A stretch of 64,000 nt of DNA from the NCBI GenBank assembly GCA_900552075.1, contig URYL01000001.1, positions 186,001 to 250,000 on the forward strand, written 5' to 3'. A model generated the notes under the pieces. That model did not search any database. It was not told the origin of the DNA and saw only the letters and a program-made list of their open reading frames with translations. Shown here in pieces: positions 34,000-41,102 of this stretch (the first letter of the stretch is position 1; each line of letters starts with the position of its first letter). The DNA comes from an uncultured Bacteroides sp. Lineage in GTDB: Bacteria; Bacteroidota; Bacteroidia; Bacteroidales; Bacteroidaceae. Both the position numbers and the translations under genes were made by a program.

Positions 34000-34645
34000 C
34001 ATTTATTTCCATCCTATTGAAATCTTATTGTCACTTATATCTGAAAGGGATTGTAAACAAGCAGGGAACGTTCTTTCCCTTGTGTATCGCAGCTTTCCAG
34101 CGGGGCATTAGTGATACCACCCTGAGGGCCTCTTTGTCCGCTGTTTCATCATAACTTTTATCTATTGTGGATGATTTGATATTGCCGTCTGTGTCTATTA
34201 CCACCTTTACGGTTATATAGACGTTTTTACCTGAGTATGATTCAGGCAACTTGAAATTCTTTTTTATGAATTCCAACATTTCGTTTACTCCTCCGGGATA
34301 TTCCGGAAACTGTTCCGCCACAAAATAGACTCCGTCCTCCCGTTGAATCTGCATCTTCACTTCTTCAGGTTTATGTGATTTATAGTATAAAGGAAAACGA
34401 TTGTCTTCAAATATGGCCTTACCATTGGAAAGTATAAATGCCTGCTCCATATAGTTCATTATAACCGGATATTTTTCCTTGAACATTAATTCATAATTTT
34501 CTAATTTCCTGTATATTTCCACATTCTCATCAGTACATAGCAGACTGTTGAAAAGGGAATACCAGAAAGGGAAATATGCCGTATAGTATTTCTTGCTGAG
34601 ACGTTCCATCATCAACTCAGGGTTTTCTTCAAGTTTCTTTTTTAT
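34000..34645. repeat. 646-bp direct repeat, copy B
   Basis: Same-orientation partner of 31905-32550 (see that entry). This copy is part of the intact TonB-C-domain gene and is therefore the probable donor. Confidence 0.95.
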
Positions 34646-35002
34646 AAGATGATGAAGATTACCTCCTATATCATCTACTACTTCACTACCGCCAATGCAA
34701 AGAGTTATCAGCCTGTCGTAAAACAAGCTGTCGGGTATCTTGTCTAATTTATACAAACCTTCGTACATGTGTTTCCTGAAACTTGATTTAAGATTATCAA
34801 ACGAAGGGATATTACCATAAGTAAGCCAGAGTTCATGCCAGGTTATAGGGAAAGTATTGAAGAAATCACGTTGAGTCTCTGCAGTATACCCTGATTTTAC
34901 CATTAAAGCGAATGTACGGTTCACCTTTGCTGTATCTACAGGAAAACTGAATACTGTGATAAAACAGAATGACAGCAGCGATAATAATACAAGTCTTTTC
35001 AT
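34031..35002 (-). CDS. Secreted TonB-C-domain protein (full-length copy)
   Basis: Exported protein of 323 residues: signal peptide about 1-18 (LVLLSLLSFCFITVFSFP), an all-helical domain about 20-210 that I do not recognise (contains TFALMVKSGYTAETQRDFF), and a TonB-C domain about 225-323 (REDGVYFVAEQFPEYPGG, VYITVKVVIDTDGNI, ALRVVSLMPRWKAA). There is no membrane anchor or proline spacer. The domain pairing matches the protein at 30824-31774, with the TPR part replaced by another helical module. It lies 6 bp after a broken small gene. The C-terminal two-thirds is duplicated at 31936. Confidence 0.75.
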   Translation of the reverse strand: MKRLVLLSLLSFCFITVFSFPVDTAKVNRTFALMVKSGYTAETQRDFFNTFPITWHELWLTYGNIPSFDNLKSSFRKHMYEGLYKLDKIPDSLFYDRLITLCIGGSEVVDDIGGNLHHLIKKKLEENPELMMERLSKKYYTAYFPFWYSLFNSLLCTDENVEIYRKLENYELMFKEKYPVIMNYMEQAFILSNGKAIFEDNRFPLYYKSHKPEEVKMQIQREDGVYFVAEQFPEYPGGVNEMLEFIKKNFKLPESYSGKNVYITVKVVIDTDGNIKSSTIDKSYDETADKEALRVVSLMPRWKAAIHKGKNVPCLFTIPFRYK

Positions 35003-35008
35003 AATATG

Positions 35009-35269
35009 TCATTTACGGTTATTTTTCAAGTATATATTTTCCAAATCCTGTTCAGATTTAAAATCATACAAAGCCATATTCCTTAAACGGAAGTAACTTA
35101 CATAAGCATCCTTCATGGCTGAATAATACTACTGCATGGTCTCATTCTGCTTCTGGCGTGCGGAGGTAAGCTTATATACGAAAAGTCCTCCCAAAGCAAA
35201 GCCCTTTACCACCACGGCGTACTGCTCGCAGGTCAGAAGGTACGAAGCTTCCGCCAACTCCCTAAACAT
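35009..35269 (-). pseudogene. Small gene interrupted by an amber stop
   Basis: From the ATG at 35269 the frame reads MFRELAEASYLLTCEQYAVV and on to NETMQ, then TAG (35129-35131). The same frame continues without another stop as YYSAMKDAYVSYFRLRNMAL to a TGA 6 bp before the TonB-C gene. The residues across the TAG fit one 86-residue protein, and CAG to TAG is a single transition. There is a moderately hydrophobic stretch (VVVKGFALGGLFVY). Translation might restart at the ATG at 35116. Alternatives are two overlapping tiny genes or suppression; no family is recognised. Confidence 0.5.
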
Positions 35270-35453
35270 ACCGAATGATTATAAGTCATGCAATAATACC
35301 ATCAGACTACAGATATTTGTTTGATGCGAAATTAAGGCAAACTATCCATTAAACCATTGGTAATCCATAGAAATAAGCTTGTAAGATAGATTTGTATATA
35401 TCTGATTATCAAATACTATACAGTATAAATACTTGTAATATAAGACAAAGCAA

Positions 35454-37094
35454 TTATAAGTCTAGTTTTTCAACTAAAAACAAGACAATATCCCCACCTT
35501 CAGGAATACCAATTTTTTTTCTAATATTAGTTTTGTACTTATGTACTGAAAAGACACTATTCATCCAAATGGCAGCAATCTCTTCTGTCTTGAATCCAGA
35601 AACAAGCATGCAACACAACTGGACTTCTTTGTCATTCAGCATAGGATATTTCTGAATAAGTTTTGAATAGAACCCATCAAAAGATAGATCTATATGATTA
35701 TAAAACTGTTCCCACTGTGTACCTAGCAAATAATTCTCATCTATTATATGATACTTTTCCAAATCTTTAAGAAATCTTGCACTCTGCACTTGCTGTGTTG
35801 AGCGCAAAATTGCTATCTTCTTTGCTATCTCAAAATCACGCAAAATAAACTCTTTGACTTCATTTTTTACATTTCTAAGGTTATCCAAAGAATTAATCTG
35901 CTGTTGCAAAGCGAGAATCTTATAAACTTGCTTTTTCCGGATCTGTATATATATCACCAAAGATACGCATAATACTACAAGAAGTCCTACCAGAATGTAT
36001 TTATAAATGGCTATCTGTCTATGAATAGTTTGTTTCTCACAAATATTTGTATAGGCCTGTATCGCCTTATCCAATGATTCTCCATTCAGGCAATCAAATG
36101 CCATTTCATATTTCTCCTTTAGCTTGTTAAGGCATTTTATTTGTTCGCCTGCATCATGATTTAACCGAGCAAACTCTGCACATAACGTATAGAATTCTAT
36201 TTCTGCAAAGGCATTTCCTCCATTTATACTATTCTCTATCGCCAGAGACTTATATTTTTCTGCATTTAACAAGTCCTTTTTACGATAATAACAATATGTC
36301 AAAATTGCGAAACATGTGAATTTATGTTCAATGGATGTTTCCTCAACTACAGCTTCTTTCAGCTTTTCTATGCAAGCATCCCAATGTTGCATTTTGTATA
36401 AGGCAATTCCCTGCAGACGTTTTATTTCACTTAAAAATATATTCTTCTTACCAAGATGTTTTTCTATTTCATTCAATTTTTCGTATGAGACTTTATATTG
36501 ATCTAAATATAGAAAGCTTTTGGCAACTTGTATTTGAGTTGATATACTCATATCTTGAAAATTTACATCCTTTATGCATTGATTGGCAAGAGTCTGGTAT
36601 TTAATAAAATTCAAGGTATTAAATTGCCTGATATACATTTCACCGAGATAGCTGTAAAGATAAAAAAGCCATTCCTGGTCATATTCTTGTCTAGCAATAT
36701 TTATTGCGGTTTCTATGGTATGGACTTCTTTTGTTATATCATTTTCTTTTTTATAGGTTTCCGCAAGAAGATATAAAGTTTCAAGGTATGGCTGAATCAT
36801 TTTTTCTTTCTTAAAAATCTGAATGCACCTTTCCAACACACTCTTTGATGGATAATAATTATTATCCGTATAACTGAGTGTGATTGCAGCTAATATAAAA
36901 TGAACCGCATCTCTTTTATTCTTTACGCAATTCATGTTTATCGTATCTAACTTTAACAAATAGGATTGTGGATCATTTTCTATCTGAAAAATTATATCAT
37001 CAAAATTTCTACTTTCCGAATATCCAGAATTACAAGAACCAAGCAATAACAAGGAAATACATGCTATTACACCCATATAGTGATTCAGTTTCAT
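35454..37094 (-). CDS. Membrane-spanning TPR regulator with C-terminal HTH
   Basis: A protein of 546 residues with a lipoprotein-type signal (LLLLGSCNSG, Cys about 21), about 330 residues of TPR-like helical repeats, one membrane helix (about 365-386, YILVGLLVVLCVSLVIYIQI), a short coiled coil (ILALQQQINSLDNLRN), and a C-terminal LuxR-like helix-turn-helix (LNDKEVQLCCMLVSGFKTEE then IAAIWMNSVFSVHKYKTNIRKKIG). The layout suggests periplasmic sensing coupled to cytoplasmic DNA binding, as in a known Bacteroidales family of membrane TPR regulators. It is the first gene of the island's minus-strand run and may control it. Starts at 37100 or 37127 are also possible. Confidence 0.72.
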   Translation of the reverse strand: MKLNHYMGVIACISLLLLGSCNSGYSESRNFDDIIFQIENDPQSYLLKLDTINMNCVKNKRDAVHFILAAITLSYTDNNYYPSKSVLERCIQIFKKEKMIQPYLETLYLLAETYKKENDITKEVHTIETAINIARQEYDQEWLFYLYSYLGEMYIRQFNTLNFIKYQTLANQCIKDVNFQDMSISTQIQVAKSFLYLDQYKVSYEKLNEIEKHLGKKNIFLSEIKRLQGIALYKMQHWDACIEKLKEAVVEETSIEHKFTCFAILTYCYYRKKDLLNAEKYKSLAIENSINGGNAFAEIEFYTLCAEFARLNHDAGEQIKCLNKLKEKYEMAFDCLNGESLDKAIQAYTNICEKQTIHRQIAIYKYILVGLLVVLCVSLVIYIQIRKKQVYKILALQQQINSLDNLRNVKNEVKEFILRDFEIAKKIAILRSTQQVQSARFLKDLEKYHIIDENYLLGTQWEQFYNHIDLSFDGFYSKLIQKYPMLNDKEVQLCCMLVSGFKTEEIAAIWMNSVFSVHKYKTNIRKKIGIPEGGDIVLFLVEKLDL

Positions 37095-37366
37095 ATTCAT
37101 ATTATTTTGCATTGTTATATCATGCAACTAAATGGATTAGATGTTAAAGTCTCATTTTACAACAGACATTTGTCAAAAGACATAGCTGTATTCAACCTGT
37201 ATATATTAAACTTGCAATTCGCATCATTGTTTGTTACACAGGAAGATGCCCACAAATATATTGATAAATGGCATTGAACAATGATAAAAAAGGGGAAATA
37301 TACAGATTATATTCTTTTTTTAGCTAGGTTGTCATAACAAAACAGTACGATGGATATAGAAACAGT

Positions 37367-37651
37367 TTATTTTATTTTATCTTCGTGAATTGAATAACTC
37401 CACTTGCGAAGACATTGTTTGTATTTTTTGTTTTGGGTAGTCACCCCATTTGCCTGTAAGGCAGGTACTTTCTCTAATTTATGATTTTCATCAAACTGAA
37501 ATTCCGCCACATTCAATCTGGCTTTTACACTGCGAATCACTTTCTTTTCATCCTCATTCCCGTCAACCCATTGCACACTAAAACCTTCAAAAACGGAATA
37601 TTGCGAATACAATGCTTCGTATAAATAAGTAGATCTCTTTTCCGGGTTCAC
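37367..37651 (-). CDS. Unrecognised 94-aa protein, possibly a 5'-truncated remnant
   Basis: Frame with only a GTG start (37651) and an in-frame stop four codons upstream, beginning VNPEKRSTYLYEALYSQYSV. It is hydrophilic, ends in a basic segment (KKYKQCLRKWSY), and has no signal peptide or membrane helix. The absence of an ATG and the lack of an obvious promoter suggest the end of a larger gene whose front has been lost. It lies between the TPR regulator and the toxin-antitoxin pair. I cannot assign a family. Confidence 0.35.
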   Translation of the reverse strand: MNPEKRSTYLYEALYSQYSVFEGFSVQWVDGNEDEKKVIRSVKARLNVAEFQFDENHKLEKVPALQANGVTTQNKKYKQCLRKWSYSIHEDKIK

Positions 37652-37758
37652 TTTACGTTTTCAAATAAGTTAGTGAAATTTATTTAGTATATCACCTTTG
37701 AACATTACTATGCTATAACTGATAAACAAGGAAAGCATCCACAAATTCAATCACCAAA

Positions 37759-37790
37759 TTTGGTTATTATTCTTAATTGATGTATTTTTG
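37759..37790 (+). promoter_or_regulatory. Promoter of the toxin-antitoxin operon
   Basis: TTTG (37759-37762) and TATTTTTG (37783-37790) are separated by 20 bp, an excellent match to the Bacteroides -33/-7 consensus. Transcription would begin near 37797, which rules out the in-frame upstream start at 37788 and supports the ATG at 37815. Confidence 0.72.
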
Positions 37791-37814
37791 TATCAGAACA
37801 TAAAGGAAACCAGT

Positions 37815-38330
37815 ATGTATGAAGAATATATCACAGCCAAAATGACACCGGCAGGAAAAGTGCTGGAGCATATTTTGAGGAAAGCAAAAATCACTCAAAA
37901 GGAACTATCCACCGAGACTGGTATATATCCACAAAGAATCAATGAATTAATTAAAGGAAAGCGAGATTTCACTATCGAGCAGTCTCTAAACATAGAAAAA
38001 GCATTAGGAATAGGCATTGAAGGCTATTTTTACATCATACAAGCCAATTATCAAGTCTATGCCTATATTACAGAAAAAGAACGGTCCCAGCATCCGGACT
38101 TATCAAAATTCAGCACAGCTTTATTCTGGGATACAAGAATAGAAAAAATCAACTGGATAAAAAACAAAGAATGGGTCATTCAACGCATATTTGAATATGG
38201 CAACCAGCAGGAAATTGAGGAAGCCATCAGATTTTATGGAAAGGATACATTAAAAGCGATATTACCCACCATAAACAGTGAATGGAAAAAGGAAACGAGG
38301 GAAAGGAACTTTAAAGAATTTGCGCAATGA
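37815..38330 (+). CDS. Xre-type HTH antitoxin of an AbiE-like system (DUF6922-like)
   Basis: A 171-residue protein. The N-terminal 70 residues carry an Xre helix-turn-helix (ITQKELSTETGIYPQRINEL, then KGKRDFTIEQSLNIEKALGI). The C-terminal half (about 85-160, LSKFSTALFWDTRIEKINWI and EAIRFYGKDTLKAIL) resembles the DUF6922 domain that often accompanies AbiEii-type toxins. Such proteins act as antitoxin and autorepressor. The stop overlaps the toxin start by 4 bp. The start at 37815 follows from the promoter position. Antitoxin function is inferred from domain and context. Confidence 0.82.
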   Translation: MYEEYITAKMTPAGKVLEHILRKAKITQKELSTETGIYPQRINELIKGKRDFTIEQSLNIEKALGIGIEGYFYIIQANYQVYAYITEKERSQHPDLSKFSTALFWDTRIEKINWIKNKEWVIQRIFEYGNQQEIEEAIRFYGKDTLKAILPTINSEWKKETRERNFKEFAQ

Positions 38331-38998
38331 AACTGCATTATGAAACTGTATCCCCACTTTTAGTTAACTGTCTGAAGAAAATATCAGAATCAGATATTTT
38401 CAAAGATTTTAGTTTAGTGGGCGGAACATGTCTTAGTCTCCAACGAGGGCACAGACGCTCCATAGACATAGATTTGTTTACAGACATAGATTATGGAAGC
38501 ATGAATACAGCAGCAATGAAAGTTTTCTTGAAAGAGAATTTTCCTTATACGGAAAATCTAGACACCTTGGACCAACCAGCCTTGGGATACTCCGTCCGCA
38601 TTGGAGAATCCCCAACTGCTTGCATAAAAGTAGACTTCTTCTATACGGAAAACTTTATTTTTCCCATCAAAAGCATAGATGGAATCAGACTTGCAGACAT
38701 AAGAGAAATCGCCGCAATGAAAATAAAAGCGATTACTCAAGACGAACCCAGGCAAAAGGACTTTTGGGACATCTATGAACTTTCCAACACATTCAGTCTG
38801 AAAGAAATGATTGAGTGGGCCACCACACGTGATGAATGGAGCTTTACAGAAAAAGAGGTTGAAGCCGGATTCAAAAAAATATCCAACATCAAAGAATGTC
38901 CGGAAGGGATAGATTGCTTTAGAGGATACGCATGGGAACTTATCAGTATGGATCTGAAAATGGATGCAGAAGAATACTTCAAACAAAAGTCTACATAA
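38327..38998 (+). CDS. AbiEii/AbiGii-family nucleotidyltransferase toxin
   Basis: Nucleotidyltransferase-fold protein of 223 residues. The catalytic core is FSLVGGTCLSLQRGHRRSID followed by IDLFTD (the GG...S-x-D-x-D pattern of AbiEii). A later conserved block is IREIAAMKIKAITQDEPRQKDFWDIYEL, split here as DIREIAAMKIKAI and RQKDFWDIYEL, which carries the K and D typical of the family. AbiE toxins are bacteriostatic NTP-transferases that act in phage defence and plasmid or island stabilisation. Translation is coupled to the HTH gene. Placement at the edge of an AT-rich island fits an addiction or defence role. Confidence 0.87.
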   Translation: MKLHYETVSPLLVNCLKKISESDIFKDFSLVGGTCLSLQRGHRRSIDIDLFTDIDYGSMNTAAMKVFLKENFPYTENLDTLDQPALGYSVRIGESPTACIKVDFFYTENFIFPIKSIDGIRLADIREIAAMKIKAITQDEPRQKDFWDIYELSNTFSLKEMIEWATTRDEWSFTEKEVEAGFKKISNIKECPEGIDCFRGYAWELISMDLKMDAEEYFKQKST

Positions 38999-39731
38999 TT
39001 TTTGAAGTTTTTCATTCTCCTACGAATAATTGCTTTTTCACATAAATAGGTAGTGTAAAACAAACTGTGTCACGAGTTATTCCAACATAACAAAATGTCA
39101 ATTCCCCTCCTTCCTCATTCAAATTTTCTAATTCAGTCGCTCCAACCCCCATGCTTCCCTTTTTCCCAAGGAAAAGTATCTATACAAATCTAAAAAGAAA
39201 CGGAATTCAGGAAAACAACAAACACCATCACACAAATAAGAAAGAACCCACGCACATCCTCCACAAAACACGAGCAAACACGTACAAAAAGGAACTCCCA
39301 TTTTCACACTCCAATCCCCCCATTCCACAAAAAAATCTCCTCAAAAGTCTTCACCCACGCCCCCTCTCCAGAAGCCCCCAAAACCACTTTCCCAAAACGC
39401 AAGTACATTTGCCCTCAAACGCCCTTGCGTTTTCCTTCAAACGTCAAAGAGTTTTTCCTGAAACGCTTCGGGGTTTTCGTCCAAACCCTTCGGCATTTTG
39501 GTTCCAAATCCGGCTTTTCAGGCCAATTTCCCCGCATTTTCTTCTCCAGATTCATCCGAATACCCGTTTTCAGACAGGAAACACCCCCTCTACAAGCCTT
39601 CTGAGAAGGGTAACTCAAGATTATACACGAAAAAATGCGAAAATCCGTTCTTCAGAAAGAAAGCAGAATTTCGCATTTTAAATCTTATACTCAGCTAAAA
39701 GCAGAAGATAAAGGCAAAGTGATTTTTCCGT
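38999..39731. other. 733-bp non-coding C-rich interval
   Basis: No convincing gene. The plus strand is strongly depleted in G compared with C, most clearly in 39301-39420. Open frames here encode low-complexity K/P/S/T/F peptides without domain features. A degenerate 22-bp tandem repeat occupies 39394-39547. The last part up to 39731 contains the 3' flank of the ViaA gene with no clear terminator. Confidence 0.6.
39394..39547. repeat. Degenerate 22-bp tandem direct repeat (about 7 units)
   Basis: Unit starts fall every 22 bp at 39394, 39416, 39438, 39460, 39482, 39504 and 39526. The shared pattern is CAAACGC-N5-7-GTTTTCC; for example 39416 reads CAAACGCCCTTGCGTTTTCC and 39438 reads CAAACGTCAAAGAGTTTTTC. 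The second unit is itself an inverted repeat, AAACGC-N4-GCGTTT. The last two units are weak. The period is not a multiple of three and close to two helical turns, which favours DNA binding (iteron- or operator-like) over coding. Confidence 0.6.
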
Positions 39732-41102
39732 TCAATACATCTCCCAGTACTTTTCACACTCGTGAAGGTAGTCCGTTTCCGGATGGGTACCGAACACCAG
39801 CGCATAGAAGGAAGTACCCCGCAAACGAGCACGATGGATGTCGGCCAACAGCGCGTCATCGGGAGGGGGCATCTCGAAATCGGAAATCAGCACTACGTCG
39901 GCCCGATGCCAGCCGTGGGTACGCAGCATCATCAGCGCTTCGGCAAAGGCCGGACGCACATCGGTACCTCCGTCGAAGCGACGTTGCAGGAAGTCCACCA
40001 GCACAGGGAAATCGGTCTTCAAATCGCGCACCAAGAGGGCTTGGATGTCTTCCGAGAAATTGATGACGTAACATTTCCGCGAGGTGGCTTCCGTCAGTCG
40101 GGCAATGGCCAGCACGGCCGACTTGGCCAGGCGTTCGCGGCCTTCGCGCATGGAACCGGAGGTGTCCACACAAATGATGTAGGGGCCCTGGGCACTGACT
40201 TTCTTTTTCTCCGGCGAACGGTCGGAACGGTCCTCGCGGGAATAGGAGTCGAACTGTTGCAGGCGTTTTTCCACATAGCGCTGCATGAAGAAGGGATAGA
40301 GCACTTCGTCCGTGAGGTAGCAATACTCCACGGGCAGCAGACTGTTGAGGTCGTCGCCCAAGGTCACTCCTTCCACGTCGCTTTGGGCGGCATGATGAAT
40401 CAGGCTGTCGGCCCGGAGTCCCGACAGGGAGTCGAAACTTTCTTTCCGTCCGCCCACGTTCTTTCCCAGGCAGCGCACCAGCTCGCGTATCTGGCGGTTC
40501 TGCTCCATGGCTTTTTCGTAGGGCACCACTTTCTGATAGAGTTCCGGATGGTTCCGCAACAGCCATTTCACGCGCGAACCCCGGAGGTTGCCCTCCGTTT
40601 TCAGGCCGAACGACTTGTCCAACAGGGCGAACCCGTCGCACAGGCGGAAAAGGTGCTGGTACTGGTAGTCGTATTCCTTCACCGAGAGCAGGTGGTGCCA
40701 CTTGTCCAAGAAGAGTTCCTGCAAGGCCGCACGTTCCTCGCTCCCTTCGAGAAGCTGGGACAGGCGACCGATGTAATAGGACACATCGAGTTCGGCCAAG
40801 GTATAGCGCTTGCGAAAAGCCGTTTCCATCCGTTGCAGGAAGGTCAGGAAATCGGCTGACGAGAGAGTTTCGTTGGCATAGAAGACTTCCCATTCGGGGG
40901 TATAGCGGGAATAGAATTCCTGAAGCGAGGGCACCGTCTTGCGGTAATAGTCCCACACACATTCTTCCAGCTCGCTCTCCAGCACCGTCCGCCCCTGAAG
41001 GTATTCTTCCATCCGCGCCCGGCTCCGCTCACGAAGTTGCTCCAAATAAGCTGTTTTCAGGTCTTTCAGACGGATATTCCTCGTTCTCTTTCCGGTATGC
41101 AT
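39732..41102 (-). CDS. viaA: ViaA-like von Willebrand factor A protein
   Basis: VWA-domain partner of the MoxR-type ATPase encoded just upstream; together they correspond to the RavA-ViaA pair, linked to respiratory-complex maturation and stress in E. coli. It has 456 residues. The C-terminal VWA domain (about 285-456) has the metal site IICVDTSGSMREG, the threonine in DGGTDVRPAF and the aspartate in LISDFEMP. The N-terminal 280 residues are helical, as in ViaA. The ATG at 41102 gives a 74-bp overlap with ravA; the next in-frame ATG is at 41012, so the exact start is unsettled. Confidence 0.85.
   Translation of the reverse strand: MHTGKRTRNIRLKDLKTAYLEQLRERSRARMEEYLQGRTVLESELEECVWDYYRKTVPSLQEFYSRYTPEWEVFYANETLSSADFLTFLQRMETAFRKRYTLAELDVSYYIGRLSQLLEGSEERAALQELFLDKWHHLLSVKEYDYQYQHLFRLCDGFALLDKSFGLKTEGNLRGSRVKWLLRNHPELYQKVVPYEKAMEQNRQIRELVRCLGKNVGGRKESFDSLSGLRADSLIHHAAQSDVEGVTLGDDLNSLLPVEYCYLTDEVLYPFFMQRYVEKRLQQFDSYSREDRSDRSPEKKKVSAQGPYIICVDTSGSMREGRERLAKSAVLAIARLTEATSRKCYVINFSEDIQALLVRDLKTDFPVLVDFLQRRFDGGTDVRPAFAEALMMLRTHGWHRADVVLISDFEMPPPDDALLADIHRARLRGTSFYALVFGTHPETDYLHECEKYWEMY

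Noticed and set aside
37788..37814. Upstream start for the HTH antitoxin
   Set aside because: It lies on the -7 promoter element, upstream of the probable transcription start.
39394..39547. CRISPR array
   Set aside because: Units are contiguous with no unique spacers, are diverged, and no cas genes are nearby.
39151..39681. 176-codon plus-strand frame in the C-rich gap
   Set aside because: Low-complexity K/P/S/F translation that follows the 22-bp DNA repeat, whose period is not a multiple of three; no start signals.
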